Notes: generated from the sequence alone by a model not told the origin. DNA of 39,203 nt from CAAFZY01 sp964410325 (GCA_964410325.1 CAYPFN010000015.1:1-39203), one strand, 5' to 3'. Counted from the first letter of the stretch, positions 16,367-27,100 are shown. Program-made: numbers and translations.

Positions 16367-17908
16367 ATGTCAAAAAAATTAAAAGTTATGTTCTCCACCC
16401 ACGGCTTGGTGGAGGGTGATTTTGCTTATGCATTAGATGAAAACGGTTCTCCGACACAGGAAATTGTTGCTAAAAAGGTGATTGCCGGCCAGGATACCGG
16501 CGGTCAGGTTTATTATGTTAAAGCTTTGGCCTCGAATTCCACAAATTACGATGTTGATTTGGTGACTAGGCGGGTCGATCCGCGCATTTGTCCGCAATTC
16601 GGCGGAAAGCAGGAAGATTCTGTACATAATAAACATTATGAAGTTGAGGTTCAGTGGCATGAAAGTTTGGCTATACGCAGTCGTGTGTTGCGTGTTCCGG
16701 CTGGTGGCAATTTTTACTTTGTACCGAAAGAAGAGATTGTTCCGCTTCTGCCCGAATTGATTGACAATCTTTATGAATTTTATAAAAAAGAAAATGTGCT
16801 CAAAGACATTGAAGTGGTTGAAGGACATTATCGTGACGGTATGCTGGCCGCGGATATGCTCTGCACCAAAATAGAACAGGAAACAGGGCGGCGTCCGATT
16901 ATGCTGGTAACCAGCCATTCTCTGGGGCATAAGAAATTTGAACGCAATTTGCCACAATATCAGACGGGATTAATTAGCCAGGAAGAATGGAACTGGCATA
17001 ATTTTGAACAACGGATTGCTCATGAAAAATATGCTTTTAATAAAGCGGATATTATTATCGCTACATCACCAGATGAGCAACGCCGGCTAGTGACGGAACC
17101 ATATTCGGTTGATGCTGAAAAAATTACGATTATTCCTCCCGGATATAATGACAAGATGTTTACGCCTCTTAGTCCGCAAGAGCTACATAAATTAAAATAC
17201 CGCTTTACGTATAATGACTTGGATGGCCGGGAACAAGTGGTTGATTTGTCTGATAAGCAGGTAGTGTCATCATTAGGGCGGGTTGTGCGAGATAAGGGTT
17301 TTTGTGAGCTGGCACGTTCAATGAAAGAGATTATCACACATAATCCTTCCGCCGTTTATATGGTCAGTGGCGAAAAGGGAAACCCAATTACCGATGAATG
17401 TCGCGAGATATTTAAAGGATACGAAGATCAAATTATCTTTATGCCTTCGCTTAATCAAAAAGAAATGGCTAGAGTTTATAATATATCGTCGGTTTTTGTG
17501 ATGTCCAGCTTAAATGAAGCCTTTGGCATGGTGCCAATAGAAGCAATGGGCTGTAAAACGGCAGTTATTGTCGGAAGAAGCGGTTTTAATGACTTTGCCC
17601 ATTGTGCGGATATCCGTGATAAAAATCAGGATCTAAACAAAGCGATTGGTTTGTACGCTCCTTCGCAAGAAACCGATCGCTGGCGTCAGATTAAAGCGTT
17701 GAAATTGCTTCTGGAAGATGAAAAATTGCGGAAAAAAATTGCGGAAAATGGCTATAATTATGTTCGGGATAATTTGACATGGGAAAAGATTTCCGATCAA
17801 AAAGACCGAATTGTTCAGGAAGTTTTACAAAAACGTCAAAAAACTGATAGTAAGAAAAAAAACGGAAGTATGAGTATAATGCCTTCCAAAGACGGCAAAG
17901 ATATTTAA
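16367..17908 (+). CDS. GT4 glycosyltransferase, sucrose synthase/sucrose-phosphate synthase-like
   Basis: The 513-residue protein has the GT-B fold motifs of the sucrose synthase and sucrose-phosphate synthase group. DTGGQVYYV (43-51) is the acceptor-side signature, followed by GHYRDG (153-158), TSHSLGHKK (182-190), SPDEQ (234-238), PPG (257-259) and SLGRVVRDKG (302-311) with donor-phosphate Arg/Lys. The retaining-enzyme EX7E motif is E384-E392 (EAFGMVPIE). The reaction is probably transfer of hexose from a nucleotide sugar to a sugar or sugar phosphate, such as sucrose or a mannosylfructose-like solute. The acceptor is unknown, and no phosphatase gene lies beside it. The ATG at 16367 is preferred because the upstream extension from 16295 is low-complexity Ile-rich. 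The ribosome binding site is poor. Confidence 0.82.
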   Translation: MSKKLKVMFSTHGLVEGDFAYALDENGSPTQEIVAKKVIAGQDTGGQVYYVKALASNSTNYDVDLVTRRVDPRICPQFGGKQEDSVHNKHYEVEVQWHESLAIRSRVLRVPAGGNFYFVPKEEIVPLLPELIDNLYEFYKKENVLKDIEVVEGHYRDGMLAADMLCTKIEQETGRRPIMLVTSHSLGHKKFERNLPQYQTGLISQEEWNWHNFEQRIAHEKYAFNKADIIIATSPDEQRRLVTEPYSVDAEKITIIPPGYNDKMFTPLSPQELHKLKYRFTYNDLDGREQVVDLSDKQVVSSLGRVVRDKGFCELARSMKEIITHNPSAVYMVSGEKGNPITDECREIFKGYEDQIIFMPSLNQKEMARVYNISSVFVMSSLNEAFGMVPIEAMGCKTAVIVGRSGFNDFAHCADIRDKNQDLNKAIGLYAPSQETDRWRQIKALKLLLEDEKLRKKIAENGYNYVRDNLTWEKISDQKDRIVQEVLQKRQKTDSKKKNGSMSIMPSKDGKDI

Positions 17909-17923
17909 GTTTAAATATTGTTT

Positions 17924-17954
17924 AAGGGAGCGGTTGCTTAACAGCCGTTCCCTT
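17924..17954 (+). terminator. Possible terminator after the glycosyltransferase
   Basis: AAGGGAGCGGTTG (17924-17936) pairs with 17942-17954 through 13 bp including two wobble pairs. It is not followed by a T-run, so intrinsic activity is uncertain. Confidence 0.45.
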
Positions 17955-17986
17955 GCAAAAAATATGCAAAATTTATAAAAATATAC

Positions 17987-18015
17987 TAGACATTTAAAAA
18001 AATATCTATTATAAA
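17987..18015 (+). promoter_or_regulatory. Promoter of tRNA-Phe
   Basis: TAGACA (17987-17992) and TATAAA (18010-18015) have ideal 17-bp spacing and lie 15 bp before the tRNA. Confidence 0.65.
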
Positions 18016-18030
18016 ACTTTTCGTTAACTT

Positions 18031-18106
<76 letters not shown>

Positions 18107-18115
18107 TTGATTTTC

Positions 18116-18144
18116 AAGGCCTGGCGATAAATCGCCAAGGCCTT
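18116..18144 (+). terminator. Terminator of tRNA-Phe
   Basis: AAGGCC-T-GGCGAT (18116-18128) pairs with 18131-18144 with a single bulge, followed by TAATTTTAT. It is 9 bp after the tRNA. Confidence 0.65.
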
Positions 18145-18184
18145 TAATTTTATCTGGTAGACCTATAGTAAACAGGAAATGAAA

Positions 18185-18328
18185 TTATTTTTTTTGCTGA
18201 ACATCTCCCAAATTATCCAGCTCAGAACTTCCCTCTGGCATAGTATTCTTGACGAGCAATCCAAACAGCTCCAACCGTCGCCACAATACCTGACATAGGT
18301 TTATAATACACAATACTTCACCCCTCAT
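18185..18328 (-). CDS. Possible small ORF at the end of the restriction operon
   Basis: An ATG at 18328, 4 bp after the stop of the restriction gene, opens a 47-codon frame ending NLGDVQQKK. The overlapping second frame (GTG start near 18306, about 29 codons) encodes a hydrophobic peptide with the segment GIVATVGAVWIARQEYYAR, and it has GAGGGG about 9 bp upstream. Only one frame, or neither, can be real. The 12-nt direct repeat AAGGTGATGAGG spans the end of the restriction gene and this start. No family is recognised. Confidence 0.25.
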   Translation of the reverse strand: MRGEVLCIINLCQVLWRRLELFGLLVKNTMPEGSSELDNLGDVQQKK

Positions 18329-18332
18329 CACC

Positions 18333-21300
18333 TTACCTCATCACCTTATTCATTAGTTCGTTGTAGTTGCTTACAACATCATATTGGACTTCTTTGTTGC
18401 TAATTACGGCAAAATGTTTGCGGGCACAGTTAATTTTTGCACTTTCAATTTCTCTTAATTCCAAAGTTTCTATAGAACCCTTAGTTTCAGCAATGAAATA
18501 AATGTGTTTAATATGCTCTTTATTAAAAGCAATAGCCCAGTCAGGATTATATTTTCCAACCGGCGTTGAAATATAAAATCCTTTAGGGAGTTTGACATAC
18601 ACAACAACATCTTGGCTTGCTTCAAGTTGTGTTGCAAAATCTCTTTCACCGCTGGAATCGTATAACAAGTGGTCATAAATACTTTTCGTTGCCACCATAG
18701 TGTTGATGCCGAGTTTGCCTTTAAGAGTAGGTTCTGTGAAAATATCAGTGCTATAAGTGCCTTCCTCACCATCAATCTTGTTATAAGCAATATGTTGCAC
18801 AATAAGTGTGGCTTTTTGTTCATTGATAAGTTGTGCCGACTTTATTATAAAATCTTCCGGATTTTGCTTGAATTGATCAAACACAGCCTTTTCAATTCCA
18901 GTCAGAATTTTAACAATACACTCTCTTGTCAAGCGGGTTTCGTCAACCAGCTTCCCCACCAGGTCATATTTAATGCTTGTTCCTTCTGAACTTATAACTT
19001 CCGTTTTCGACTGGCTTGGTTTCGTCTTAAAGGCAGAACCTTCAAGCAAAGCTTGTTTGGAAGCAATAGAGTTCATTGCGCCTTGGGTAATTTTTACATA
19101 AATCTTTTGCACTTTCAATTTGCTGTTTAAGGCTTTAATAGCATTATCAATCAAATCTTGTTCATCAAAATCAACGGCATAGATAGATTTAACATTGATT
19201 TTTTGCCAAAGAGCTAAAAACTCTTGTTTATCCAAAGCCCCATCTTTAACTTTAATATCAACATTGTTCTTCCGGGAATCTTCCGGCATCATTGTCCTAA
19301 TGTCATAAACTGTATCAACAGTTTTAACAATGCCATCACGGTAATCTTTGACTTCTTCCGGAAGATTTAACCTTTCGGCTTTTTTATCTTCATAATATTT
19401 GTCGGTTAAAGCGCCGGTGTCATCAACATAATCTTGCCTGATAAAATGATTATAGAGCTTTTTAGCTAAGGCCTTATCAATGGTTAGCGCTTCTCCTGTT
19501 TCTGTGGTAATAACTTTACCTTCAAACAAATCAACACTAACTTCTTTTGGTCTGTCCGTAACGATTTCAGCGAGTTCTTTTTGTAAGGCAGAGGCAAAGT
19601 TTTGATAAGATTCGTTGGCAATCACGGTTAAAGTGTTAATGTTATGCACATCTTCGCCCAAAACAGAATCATCCATTCTATCGCCGTTCTGATTCACCGC
19701 CAACCTTAAACCACGCCCGATTTCTTGGCGTTTGCGCACAGTCGCATCACTTTCTTTTAAAGTGCAGATTTGAAAAACATTCGGATTATCCCAACCTTCT
19801 TTCAATGCCGAGTGCGAGAATATAAAGCGAACAGGTTCTTTGCTATCAAGCAAACGTTCTTTATTTTTCATAATCAAATCATAAGCATCAGTATCCTCAG
19901 ATGAGGTAGAGCCTTTTTTAAGCTCAGAGTCTATAGAACGTCCGCGCTTATCAATGGAAAAATAGCCCGCGTGCGTTTTGTTTGCTTCAATGGATTTTAA
20001 GAATTTAACATATTCATCATCACCAAGCTCGCCGACATAACGGTCAATAATACGTTGATATTCTTCCTCAAACATATGGGCATAAATGCCTTTTTCATCA
20101 GCTTGGCTATAATCCTTATATTTTGCCACTTCATCAATAAAGAATAACGAAAGAACTTTAATTCCTTTATAAAACAATTGTCTTTCACGTTCTAAATGGC
20201 TTTCAATCGTTTCCCGAATTTGAATCCGTCTGATTTGATTTTGATCTGTTTTGGAACCTAAAACTTCACCAACCTCAATTTTGATACCGTTGGAAAGCTC
20301 TACAAAGTTGGCCCCATCTCGTCCGTCAATTCGGCTGATAGTATAACCTTTGTATTCTTCCAGATTACCGGAATGTTGATACAGACTAAATCCTTCATTA
20401 ACAATTCGTGTTGTTTTTTTAATTCCGCTTACCCCTTTAACATTAAATTCTAATGTTGCCGTAGGGTTTTTGTCTTTGGAAAGGTTAATACTCTGCAAAT
20501 ACATATAGCCGTCTGTTCCGCTTGAACCGGATACAGTAATTCCTTTAACCGCTATTTTCTTCACCAATTTATTGTTATATGCTTCCATCGCATCAAGGCG
20601 ATAAACCATATTATAAGGATTTCTATGGGTTGCCGAATAACCGATTGTCATTAAAGGCGCAAATTTGTTAATAGAGGTTAAAGTTTTCGGTCCCAAAACC
20701 GATTGCGGTTCATCAATAATCAATATCGGGTTTGTCTTGGCAATAATATCAATCGGCCGGCGCGAACGAAATTCATCAAGTTTCATATCAATTCTGCGCG
20801 CATCTTTACTTTTTGTGTTGAATGCCTGGGTGTTAATAATCATAACATTGATTTTGTTATCGCTGGCAAATTGGTCAATTTGGTTCAAATGAGCCGAATC
20901 ATATATAAAAAAGCGGATTTTTTCGCCGTATTCTTCCATAAAATGATCTTGCGTAATGCAAAAAGACTTATAAACACCTTCACGAATAGCTATACTTGGT
21001 ACAATAACAATAAATTTGCTCCACCCATAATTTTTGTGAAGTTCAAACATCGTTTTGATATAGGTATAAGTTTTACCAACCCCGGTTTCCATTTCAACGG
21101 TGAGATTATATTTCCCCTCTAATTGTGCAGAAGGTTTAATCAGGTTGTTTCGTTGAATGGTTTGGATATTTTCTAAAATCCTATTATCATCAATGGATAT
21201 TTTGGCATTTTTAAAGCCGATAAAATCTTCCCCCAACTCCTGTTGCCTGCTGTTATCCCGCCCTTTATCAATAAGATAGCTCATTCCACTTTGATAAGGT

Positions 21301-21377
21301 TGCCCCTTAAAAACATCAACAACCGCCTTTGCGGCATCGGCTTGAAACTTCTGGTGCTTAAACTTTAACTTCATCAT
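18333..21377 (-). CDS. Type III-like restriction subunit (Res), helicase plus endonuclease
   Basis: Type III Res subunits translocate on or diffuse along DNA with ATP and cut when two unmethylated sites meet. They need Mod for recognition. The 1014-residue protein has an SF2 core with Walker A METGVGKT (96-103), the DEPQ box (222-225), which is typical of type III Res instead of DEAD, and GYSATHR (246-252). The C-terminal PD-(D/E)xK nuclease has NPDW (944-947) and ETK (964-966). All key residues are present, so it should be active. It is the last of four tightly packed genes, 8 bp after mod, with a GAGGTGCG site. Confidence 0.9.
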   Translation of the reverse strand: MMKLKFKHQKFQADAAKAVVDVFKGQPYQSGMSYLIDKGRDNSRQQELGEDFIGFKNAKISIDDNRILENIQTIQRNNLIKPSAQLEGKYNLTVEMETGVGKTYTYIKTMFELHKNYGWSKFIVIVPSIAIREGVYKSFCITQDHFMEEYGEKIRFFIYDSAHLNQIDQFASDNKINVMIINTQAFNTKSKDARRIDMKLDEFRSRRPIDIIAKTNPILIIDEPQSVLGPKTLTSINKFAPLMTIGYSATHRNPYNMVYRLDAMEAYNNKLVKKIAVKGITVSGSSGTDGYMYLQSINLSKDKNPTATLEFNVKGVSGIKKTTRIVNEGFSLYQHSGNLEEYKGYTISRIDGRDGANFVELSNGIKIEVGEVLGSKTDQNQIRRIQIRETIESHLERERQLFYKGIKVLSLFFIDEVAKYKDYSQADEKGIYAHMFEEEYQRIIDRYVGELGDDEYVKFLKSIEANKTHAGYFSIDKRGRSIDSELKKGSTSSEDTDAYDLIMKNKERLLDSKEPVRFIFSHSALKEGWDNPNVFQICTLKESDATVRKRQEIGRGLRLAVNQNGDRMDDSVLGEDVHNINTLTVIANESYQNFASALQKELAEIVTDRPKEVSVDLFEGKVITTETGEALTIDKALAKKLYNHFIRQDYVDDTGALTDKYYEDKKAERLNLPEEVKDYRDGIVKTVDTVYDIRTMMPEDSRKNNVDIKVKDGALDKQEFLALWQKINVKSIYAVDFDEQDLIDNAIKALNSKLKVQKIYVKITQGAMNSIASKQALLEGSAFKTKPSQSKTEVISSEGTSIKYDLVGKLVDETRLTRECIVKILTGIEKAVFDQFKQNPEDFIIKSAQLINEQKATLIVQHIAYNKIDGEEGTYSTDIFTEPTLKGKLGINTMVATKSIYDHLLYDSSGERDFATQLEASQDVVVYVKLPKGFYISTPVGKYNPDWAIAFNKEHIKHIYFIAETKGSIETLELREIESAKINCARKHFAVISNKEVQYDVVSNYNELMNKVMR

Positions 21378-21385
21378 CGCACCTC

Positions 21386-23494
21386 TTATAATACTTTGAT
21401 TGTTGTTTGGGGAGATTTTAGTTTAAATATCTCATCAACATTGATTCTTGCCGCCGGGGTGGCAAAAGAACTGTCTCTGAACACAACTCTTAAAGGCTTT
21501 TTATCGGCAATTTGCTTAATTGTGTCTTCGGATATCTTATCATCAAAACAAGCTATCAAATCATTGTCATTAACAATATGAACTTCGTTGTTGTTTATCT
21601 TTATGGTTTTATGCGGTAATGAGAGTTCCAAACCCCAATCCAGCATACATTGATACAAAAGGTCATAACCACTGCGGCCGTCTTTGATATTGCTTATGCT
21701 ATCTACCAAATCGCTCTGCGTTAGCTCATCTGGTGTATAATACACATCTTTCATATTAGATTCATCTATTTTCAGAACTCTAAATCCCACATCAAGGTTA
21801 GAATTACCAGTTTCATCAAGAATTTTCTTACCGGCTCTTCTTATTCTTTCTTTACCGATTTCACATATGTTTTTATAGCCGGCTTTATATGCTTCTGATT
21901 TTTCATCACACACTTCTGGCAGTTGTACCATAATAAATTTTCTCTTTCCTCCATCTTCGGCATTTAACTGCATGACTGCATGGGCGGTGGTGGCAGAGCC
22001 TGAGAAGAAGTCGAGGACTGTTAGATTATTGTCATAATATGATTTTAAAAAGAATTTTATTAAATCTGGATTTTTAGGATTTGAAAAATCTAATCCCGGC
22101 ATTAACCCAGTATTACCGCTTAAAACGGTTGTTCCTACACTATTGGGAATTTTTACAATACTTTGTATTGGTAATTTATTAACTTTAAGAAAATATTTTT
22201 TTCCATCTGTTTCTTTAATAAATTCCTCACTAATGAATTCTTTTTTTATGACATTTTTATTGTTTTTTATTAGAACCTCATTATTATTCCAGAGTTCTTT
22301 AAACGTATCAATCCCCCAAGTCCAGCGCCCTAATTTATCTCCCTTTCTTTTCGGGGGACGAATTTTTACATATCCTAAATTTAGTAATTCTTGTTCATCA
22401 ATATATACATCTTCTTCCTTTGAATTCCCAGTTATTTTATCCATTGCATAATCCATAATAGCCACTGCGTGAATAACTTTATCTTCATTATAGAAGATTT
22501 TAAAACCGGGATATTTTTTATCTGCAAGGTTCGGACGTTCAAGCAATTTATTATGATTCCCTGTTGCCCCATTTCCAGTGCCTTCATAGTAATAAATAGT
22601 ATATCCAAGGTTCGGACGTTCAAGCAATTTATCGTGTCCGGAAGAAGCTCCAGTATCACGTCCTAAATAAAAATTATCTTGATAAACCTCGTGTTTTACT
22701 TCACTATTGTATGTTAGAAGTAAATCTGTATTTATTTTTGAATAAACTAAAATGTATTCGTGATTCTTTTGTATTGTTTTTGCATCATTTTGTGTATTGC
22801 CCTTTAACTGAATTAGCATTCCATAAAAATTACTTGCGCCATAAATTTCATCACAAATTTTTTTAAGATTGTCGACTTCATGGTCATCAATGGAAATAAA
22901 AATAACGCCATCATCGGTTAGCAGGTTTCTGGCAAGCTTTAAGCGTGGATACATCATAGAACACCATGATGAGTGGAAACGACCGTTGGTTTCAACATTC
23001 TTAAACATTCTATACCCACTGTCATCAATCGCCCCAACTTCTTCATCATATTGGTCTTTATTGGTTTTATAATCATCAGGATAGATAAAACTATCTTTTC
23101 CGGTATTATACGGCGGGTCAATGTATATCATTTTGACTTTGTTGAGATAACTTTCCTGCAAAAGCTTCAAAACTTCCAGATTATCGCCTTCAATATAAAG
23201 ATTTTCCGTCTTTTCCCAATTAACACTCTCATCCAGACAGGGCCTTAAAGTCTTATTTGTCGGCTTATTGGCTTCAACCATAGCTTGTTTCTTGCCAACC
23301 CAGGTGAAATCATAACTTTCGTTACCTTCAATCACCTCAGATGAAAGCTCTTGTTTAAGCTTCTCAAAATCTATCTTATGGACAAGATTCCCTTGTTCAT
23401 CCTTTGCTTCCGTAATCACATTCGGAAACATTTCTGCTATTTTTTTAATATTAGCCACAGTTAAGTCTGGCGAAGTCATTTTCATCTTATCCAT
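21386..23494 (-). CDS. Type III-like DNA adenine methyltransferase (Mod)
   Basis: Mod recognises a short asymmetric site, methylates one adenine (N6) and supplies specificity to Res. The 702-residue protein is a beta-class enzyme: motif IV DPPYNTG (126-132) comes before the AdoMet motif LDFFSGSATTAHA (493-505). The target-recognition region lies between them. It contains a duplicated block with KLLERPNL at 289-296 and again at 316-323. The start overlaps the end of the DUF4391-type gene by 8 bp, so translation is coupled. The methylated sequence cannot be read from the protein. Confidence 0.9.
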   Translation of the reverse strand: MDKMKMTSPDLTVANIKKIAEMFPNVITEAKDEQGNLVHKIDFEKLKQELSSEVIEGNESYDFTWVGKKQAMVEANKPTNKTLRPCLDESVNWEKTENLYIEGDNLEVLKLLQESYLNKVKMIYIDPPYNTGKDSFIYPDDYKTNKDQYDEEVGAIDDSGYRMFKNVETNGRFHSSWCSMMYPRLKLARNLLTDDGVIFISIDDHEVDNLKKICDEIYGASNFYGMLIQLKGNTQNDAKTIQKNHEYILVYSKINTDLLLTYNSEVKHEVYQDNFYLGRDTGASSGHDKLLERPNLGYTIYYYEGTGNGATGNHNKLLERPNLADKKYPGFKIFYNEDKVIHAVAIMDYAMDKITGNSKEEDVYIDEQELLNLGYVKIRPPKRKGDKLGRWTWGIDTFKELWNNNEVLIKNNKNVIKKEFISEEFIKETDGKKYFLKVNKLPIQSIVKIPNSVGTTVLSGNTGLMPGLDFSNPKNPDLIKFFLKSYYDNNLTVLDFFSGSATTAHAVMQLNAEDGGKRKFIMVQLPEVCDEKSEAYKAGYKNICEIGKERIRRAGKKILDETGNSNLDVGFRVLKIDESNMKDVYYTPDELTQSDLVDSISNIKDGRSGYDLLYQCMLDWGLELSLPHKTIKINNNEVHIVNDNDLIACFDDKISEDTIKQIADKKPLRVVFRDSSFATPAARINVDEIFKLKSPQTTIKVL
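22525..22632 (-). repeat. Perfect 27-nt direct repeat within the Mod target-recognition region
   Basis: Positions 22525-22551 and 22606-22632 are identical, a period of 81 nt or exactly 27 codons. The surrounding amino acids also align (GAxGxHxKLLERPNL...YxI/F.Y), so a block of about 27 residues has been duplicated in frame. Gain or loss of a unit would keep the enzyme in frame but could alter DNA specificity. Confidence 0.9.
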
Positions 23495-24140
23495 TGTTCA
23501 AGTCCTTTATCCTTTGTTGAAGTTGTTTTATCTGCTGTTTAATCGCAATTTGGCGGTTAAATTGCTTTTCGGCGTTCATTTTCGCTGTTAATTTTTCAAT
23601 TTGCTTTTCAAGCTTTTCTATTTCGGTCGCTTTGGCAACTTGCTCTTTGAGGCCGGTTTCTGAAGCCATAGAAATCCGCTTATCAGACAGTTGCTCTAAA
23701 AAGCCTTGATAAATGCTGTCTAACTTATTGCCGATTAAGCTTATTTTTGGGGTTCTATCCCACTCACTGTGAAAATAGCGAGTAATGGTAGCTTGTTTTT
23801 CCGGATTGCCGCTTTTTTCTTTATATCCCAGCCAAAGTTGATAATTCCCCTGATATTCCAAAACATACAAAATGTAATAAGGAATAGATTTATCTATCGC
23901 TTCCAGGATTTTGGCATTTAATTTCGCGGTTTTTAATTTGATATGAAAAACTTCAATCTCTTTAATTGTACTGCCCTCGGCAATATTTAAGCTTTTAGAG
24001 GAGAGTTTGTTTGTCCATGTTATCTTTTCAATATCGTCAACAAAACTTTGTTTTAAACTGTTACTGATTTCAGCTTTTTCATAAAATTTGCTTTTCGGAA
24101 TATTTTTATTAACTTCGGTAGTTTGCGGGAGATTTAACAT
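23487..24140 (-). CDS. DUF4391-type protein of the restriction operon
   Basis: The 217-residue protein resembles DUF4391 family members. It has an N-terminal globular domain (FVDDIEKITWTNKLSSKSLNI, then YYILYVLEYQGNYQLWLGYKE, then the RYFHSEW segment) and a C-terminal coiled coil of Glu/Lys/Leu heptads (about 160-215). From memory, the family usually sits next to type III-like mod and helicase genes, as here. Its role is unknown. The coiled coil suggests a bridging or assembly subunit between the helicase and Mod. It overlaps the helicase by 7 bp and mod by 8 bp. Confidence 0.75.
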   Translation of the reverse strand: MLNLPQTTEVNKNIPKSKFYEKAEISNSLKQSFVDDIEKITWTNKLSSKSLNIAEGSTIKEIEVFHIKLKTAKLNAKILEAIDKSIPYYILYVLEYQGNYQLWLGYKEKSGNPEKQATITRYFHSEWDRTPKISLIGNKLDSIYQGFLEQLSDKRISMASETGLKEQVAKATEIEKLEKQIEKLTAKMNAEKQFNRQIAIKQQIKQLQQRIKDLNNG

Positions 24141-27100
24141 TGTTTACCCTCCACAACCAAGAAACAAATAAGTTCAAAATCGTTCAAACCCTTTATTTCA
24201 TTTTCTAAAACTGTTGTTCCCCCATCAGAAAACAGGCTGTCTATATCGCTTTCTTCTTTCACATTGATAATAGAACGAATGGCCTCACCCAATAATTTTG
24301 AGTAATGCCGCATATCTCTGCCGTCTTTGGTCTTTTTATTAAAGTGTTTACAAATCGCTTTATCAACGGCAGATTTGCCTTTACACGCCAAACGCAGCTT
24401 ATCTAACAAATCCTTAGGTTGTAAGTGATTACAGACAATCTCCCCGTTATCTTTCAGATAAACCATATAAAACGGATGTAAACGGTTAGTGTTGTTAATA
24501 TTGGTATCCGGGTTAATGTTTTTTAAGATATAAATAACGCCGGCCGGCATATCGGCGGTTGCCTTCACAATAGCGTTCATTCCGGTTGGATTTTTCTCTA
24601 CATCCGGGTTTTCTTTGATATATTCCAACAAATCAAGCCGAAATTCATTCAACCCCAAATCCATAATAGATATGCCAGTATCCATATCCTCAATATCCAC
24701 AACTTCATTTTGTAGCTTTTCCAGTTGTTGCTTGCGATAAGCTAAATCAGGGTCATCTTCCGGATTGATAACATTATCATTGCCACCATTAGTGATATTG
24801 ATGGCTTTCATTCTGCCTTCAACCCGAGCTTTGAGCTTGATATATTCATCTAATTGAACTGGAGCCCAGAAATTAACAAGCTGAATAACATCGTTACGGC
24901 TTCCAATACGGTCAATACGCCCAAAGCGTTGAATAATCCTTACGGGATTCCAATGAATGTCATAATTTATCAAGTAGTCGCAATCTTGTAAATTTTGTCC
25001 TTCGGAAATACAATCTGTTGCAATCAAAACATCAATATTTGCCGGATTATTTGGTAACAACAGGTGTTTTTCTTTTGAAATCGGCGAAAAACAAGTCAAA
25101 ACCGTATTCATATCCTGTGGCAGGCCTTTTATAGTGCTTTTCCCATCAACTGAACCACTGATAACGGCCGTGTCTAATCCAAAATTGTTCTTTACATAAG
25201 TTGAAACGTGGTCATACAAATAATTCGCTGTATCCGCAAATGCTGTAAAAATAAGGATTTTCTTATTATTGTCATTGATAGGGTGCTCAATCTTTTGCTT
25301 AATCTGTGCCAACAACGTTTGCAGCTTATGGTCTTCATCGGCTGATATTTTGCTTGTTTCCGCATAAAGATGCTTCAAAATAACGCTATCAGCCTTTAAA
25401 TCATTCCGCCATGAACGGTAATCCATATCTTTAAGCGAAATATTGACTTTGCTCCCGATAACAACATCATAATCTTCATCTAATTCTTCAAATTCAGAAA
25501 AATCTGCAGTTAATTCATAATTACTCTTTTGTTTTTCAAATAAATCTATGTGTTCTATGGTCTTGTCTATACGATAGATAATCCGCGATAAAGTCTGATT
25601 AAACGAATAAACGGAACTTTCCATGCGTTTCATAAGGTTAATGCTCATTAAACGGCGAACCCCTTGCTCACGGTCCGATTGTTTGAAAAACACCCCTTTG
25701 CTGACATCTCTGCCATACCGTTCTTCGTATTCATCTATTTTGCTTGGATGAATATATGAAGAAGGTGTGTAAACACACAAAGTTAAATCCAATAAGTTTT
25801 TGAAAATCTCCCCGTAAGAAATCGTATTTTCTTTTAAGCTTAATATCGGGCGTTGATTGATAGGGGGCAAACGCTCCGGAAACTTGCCAATATCAGCCGT
25901 ATTATAATATTTCTCAATATGCTTACGAGAGCGCGCAATGGTAATGCTGTCCAGCAAGTCAAAAAAGTCAAAGGAGAGCATATCTAACAGGCGCGCAGTT
26001 GTTCTCTCGCTCGGTGGTAAAGTATTCCATCTGTTAAAAGCCTTTTGTGCTTCGCGGAAAATATGGTCTATATTCTTTCCTTCACCGAGTTTTTTATTCA
26101 TTTCACTCGTGTTTCCCTCATAGGCTAGGGCTAGCTGATTTTTCAAATCAAGAAATTGGTTATTAACCGGAGTCGCCGAAAGCATCAAAACTTTTGTTCT
26201 GACACCTTTACGAATAACTTTGTTTAATAAGATATTATAGCGGTTATCTTTTTGTTCGCCGTCATCAGTTAAATAAGATTGGCCGCCGTTGCGGAAATTA
26301 TGGCTCTCATCAATGACGATTAAATCATAATTTTCCCAATTAAGTTTAGCTAAATCAATTCCGTTTGATTTACCTCTTATGCGAGATAAATCCGTGTGAT
26401 ACAACACATCATAACGCAATCTATCAGTGGCTATCGGGTTATTTACATAGTTTTCTTTATAGGTCGTCCAGTTATCACTTAATTTTTTAGGACAAAGCAC
26501 TAAAACATTTTTGTTGCGATTTTCATAATATTTAATAACCGAAAGAGCGGTAAACGTTTTACCTAAACCAACACTGTCGGCTAAAATACAGCCATTATAT
26601 TTTTCAAGTTTGTTAATTATCGCCAGGCAAGCATCTTTTTGAAAATTATAAAGTTTCTTCCATATCGCGCTTTCTTTAAATCCGGTTCTTTCATTAGGCA
26701 GAATATCTTCGTTAATATCATCTAAAAATTCATTGAAAATATTATAAAGCGTAAAGAAATAGATAAATTCTGGAGAATTTTCGGCATATACGGTAGTAAT
26801 ACTGTCTATAAGTTCTTGGGTTACATCTTGTAACTGTCTTTTGTCATTCCAGATTTCATTGAAACTTTGAATGTATCGTTGACTTAAAGGTGCTTCAAAT
26901 TTGTTTATAATGCAAAAACAGTTGTTCCCTTTATCACATCCTAAATCTACGGTAGTAAATCCATTAACCGGATAATAAGAACAGCTATCTTCTTTATTTT
27001 CAACATTAATCAAACCTGGAATAAACTGTCCGGTTTTGTTTGATTTAAACTGAACTTTTTTTCTTATCCAATCAGCACATTCCTTCGCTATTGCTTTTTG

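Noticed and set aside
16433..16957. 174-codon minus-strand frame inside the glycosyltransferase gene
   Set aside because: Antisense shadow; the + frame carries the complete GT4 motif set.
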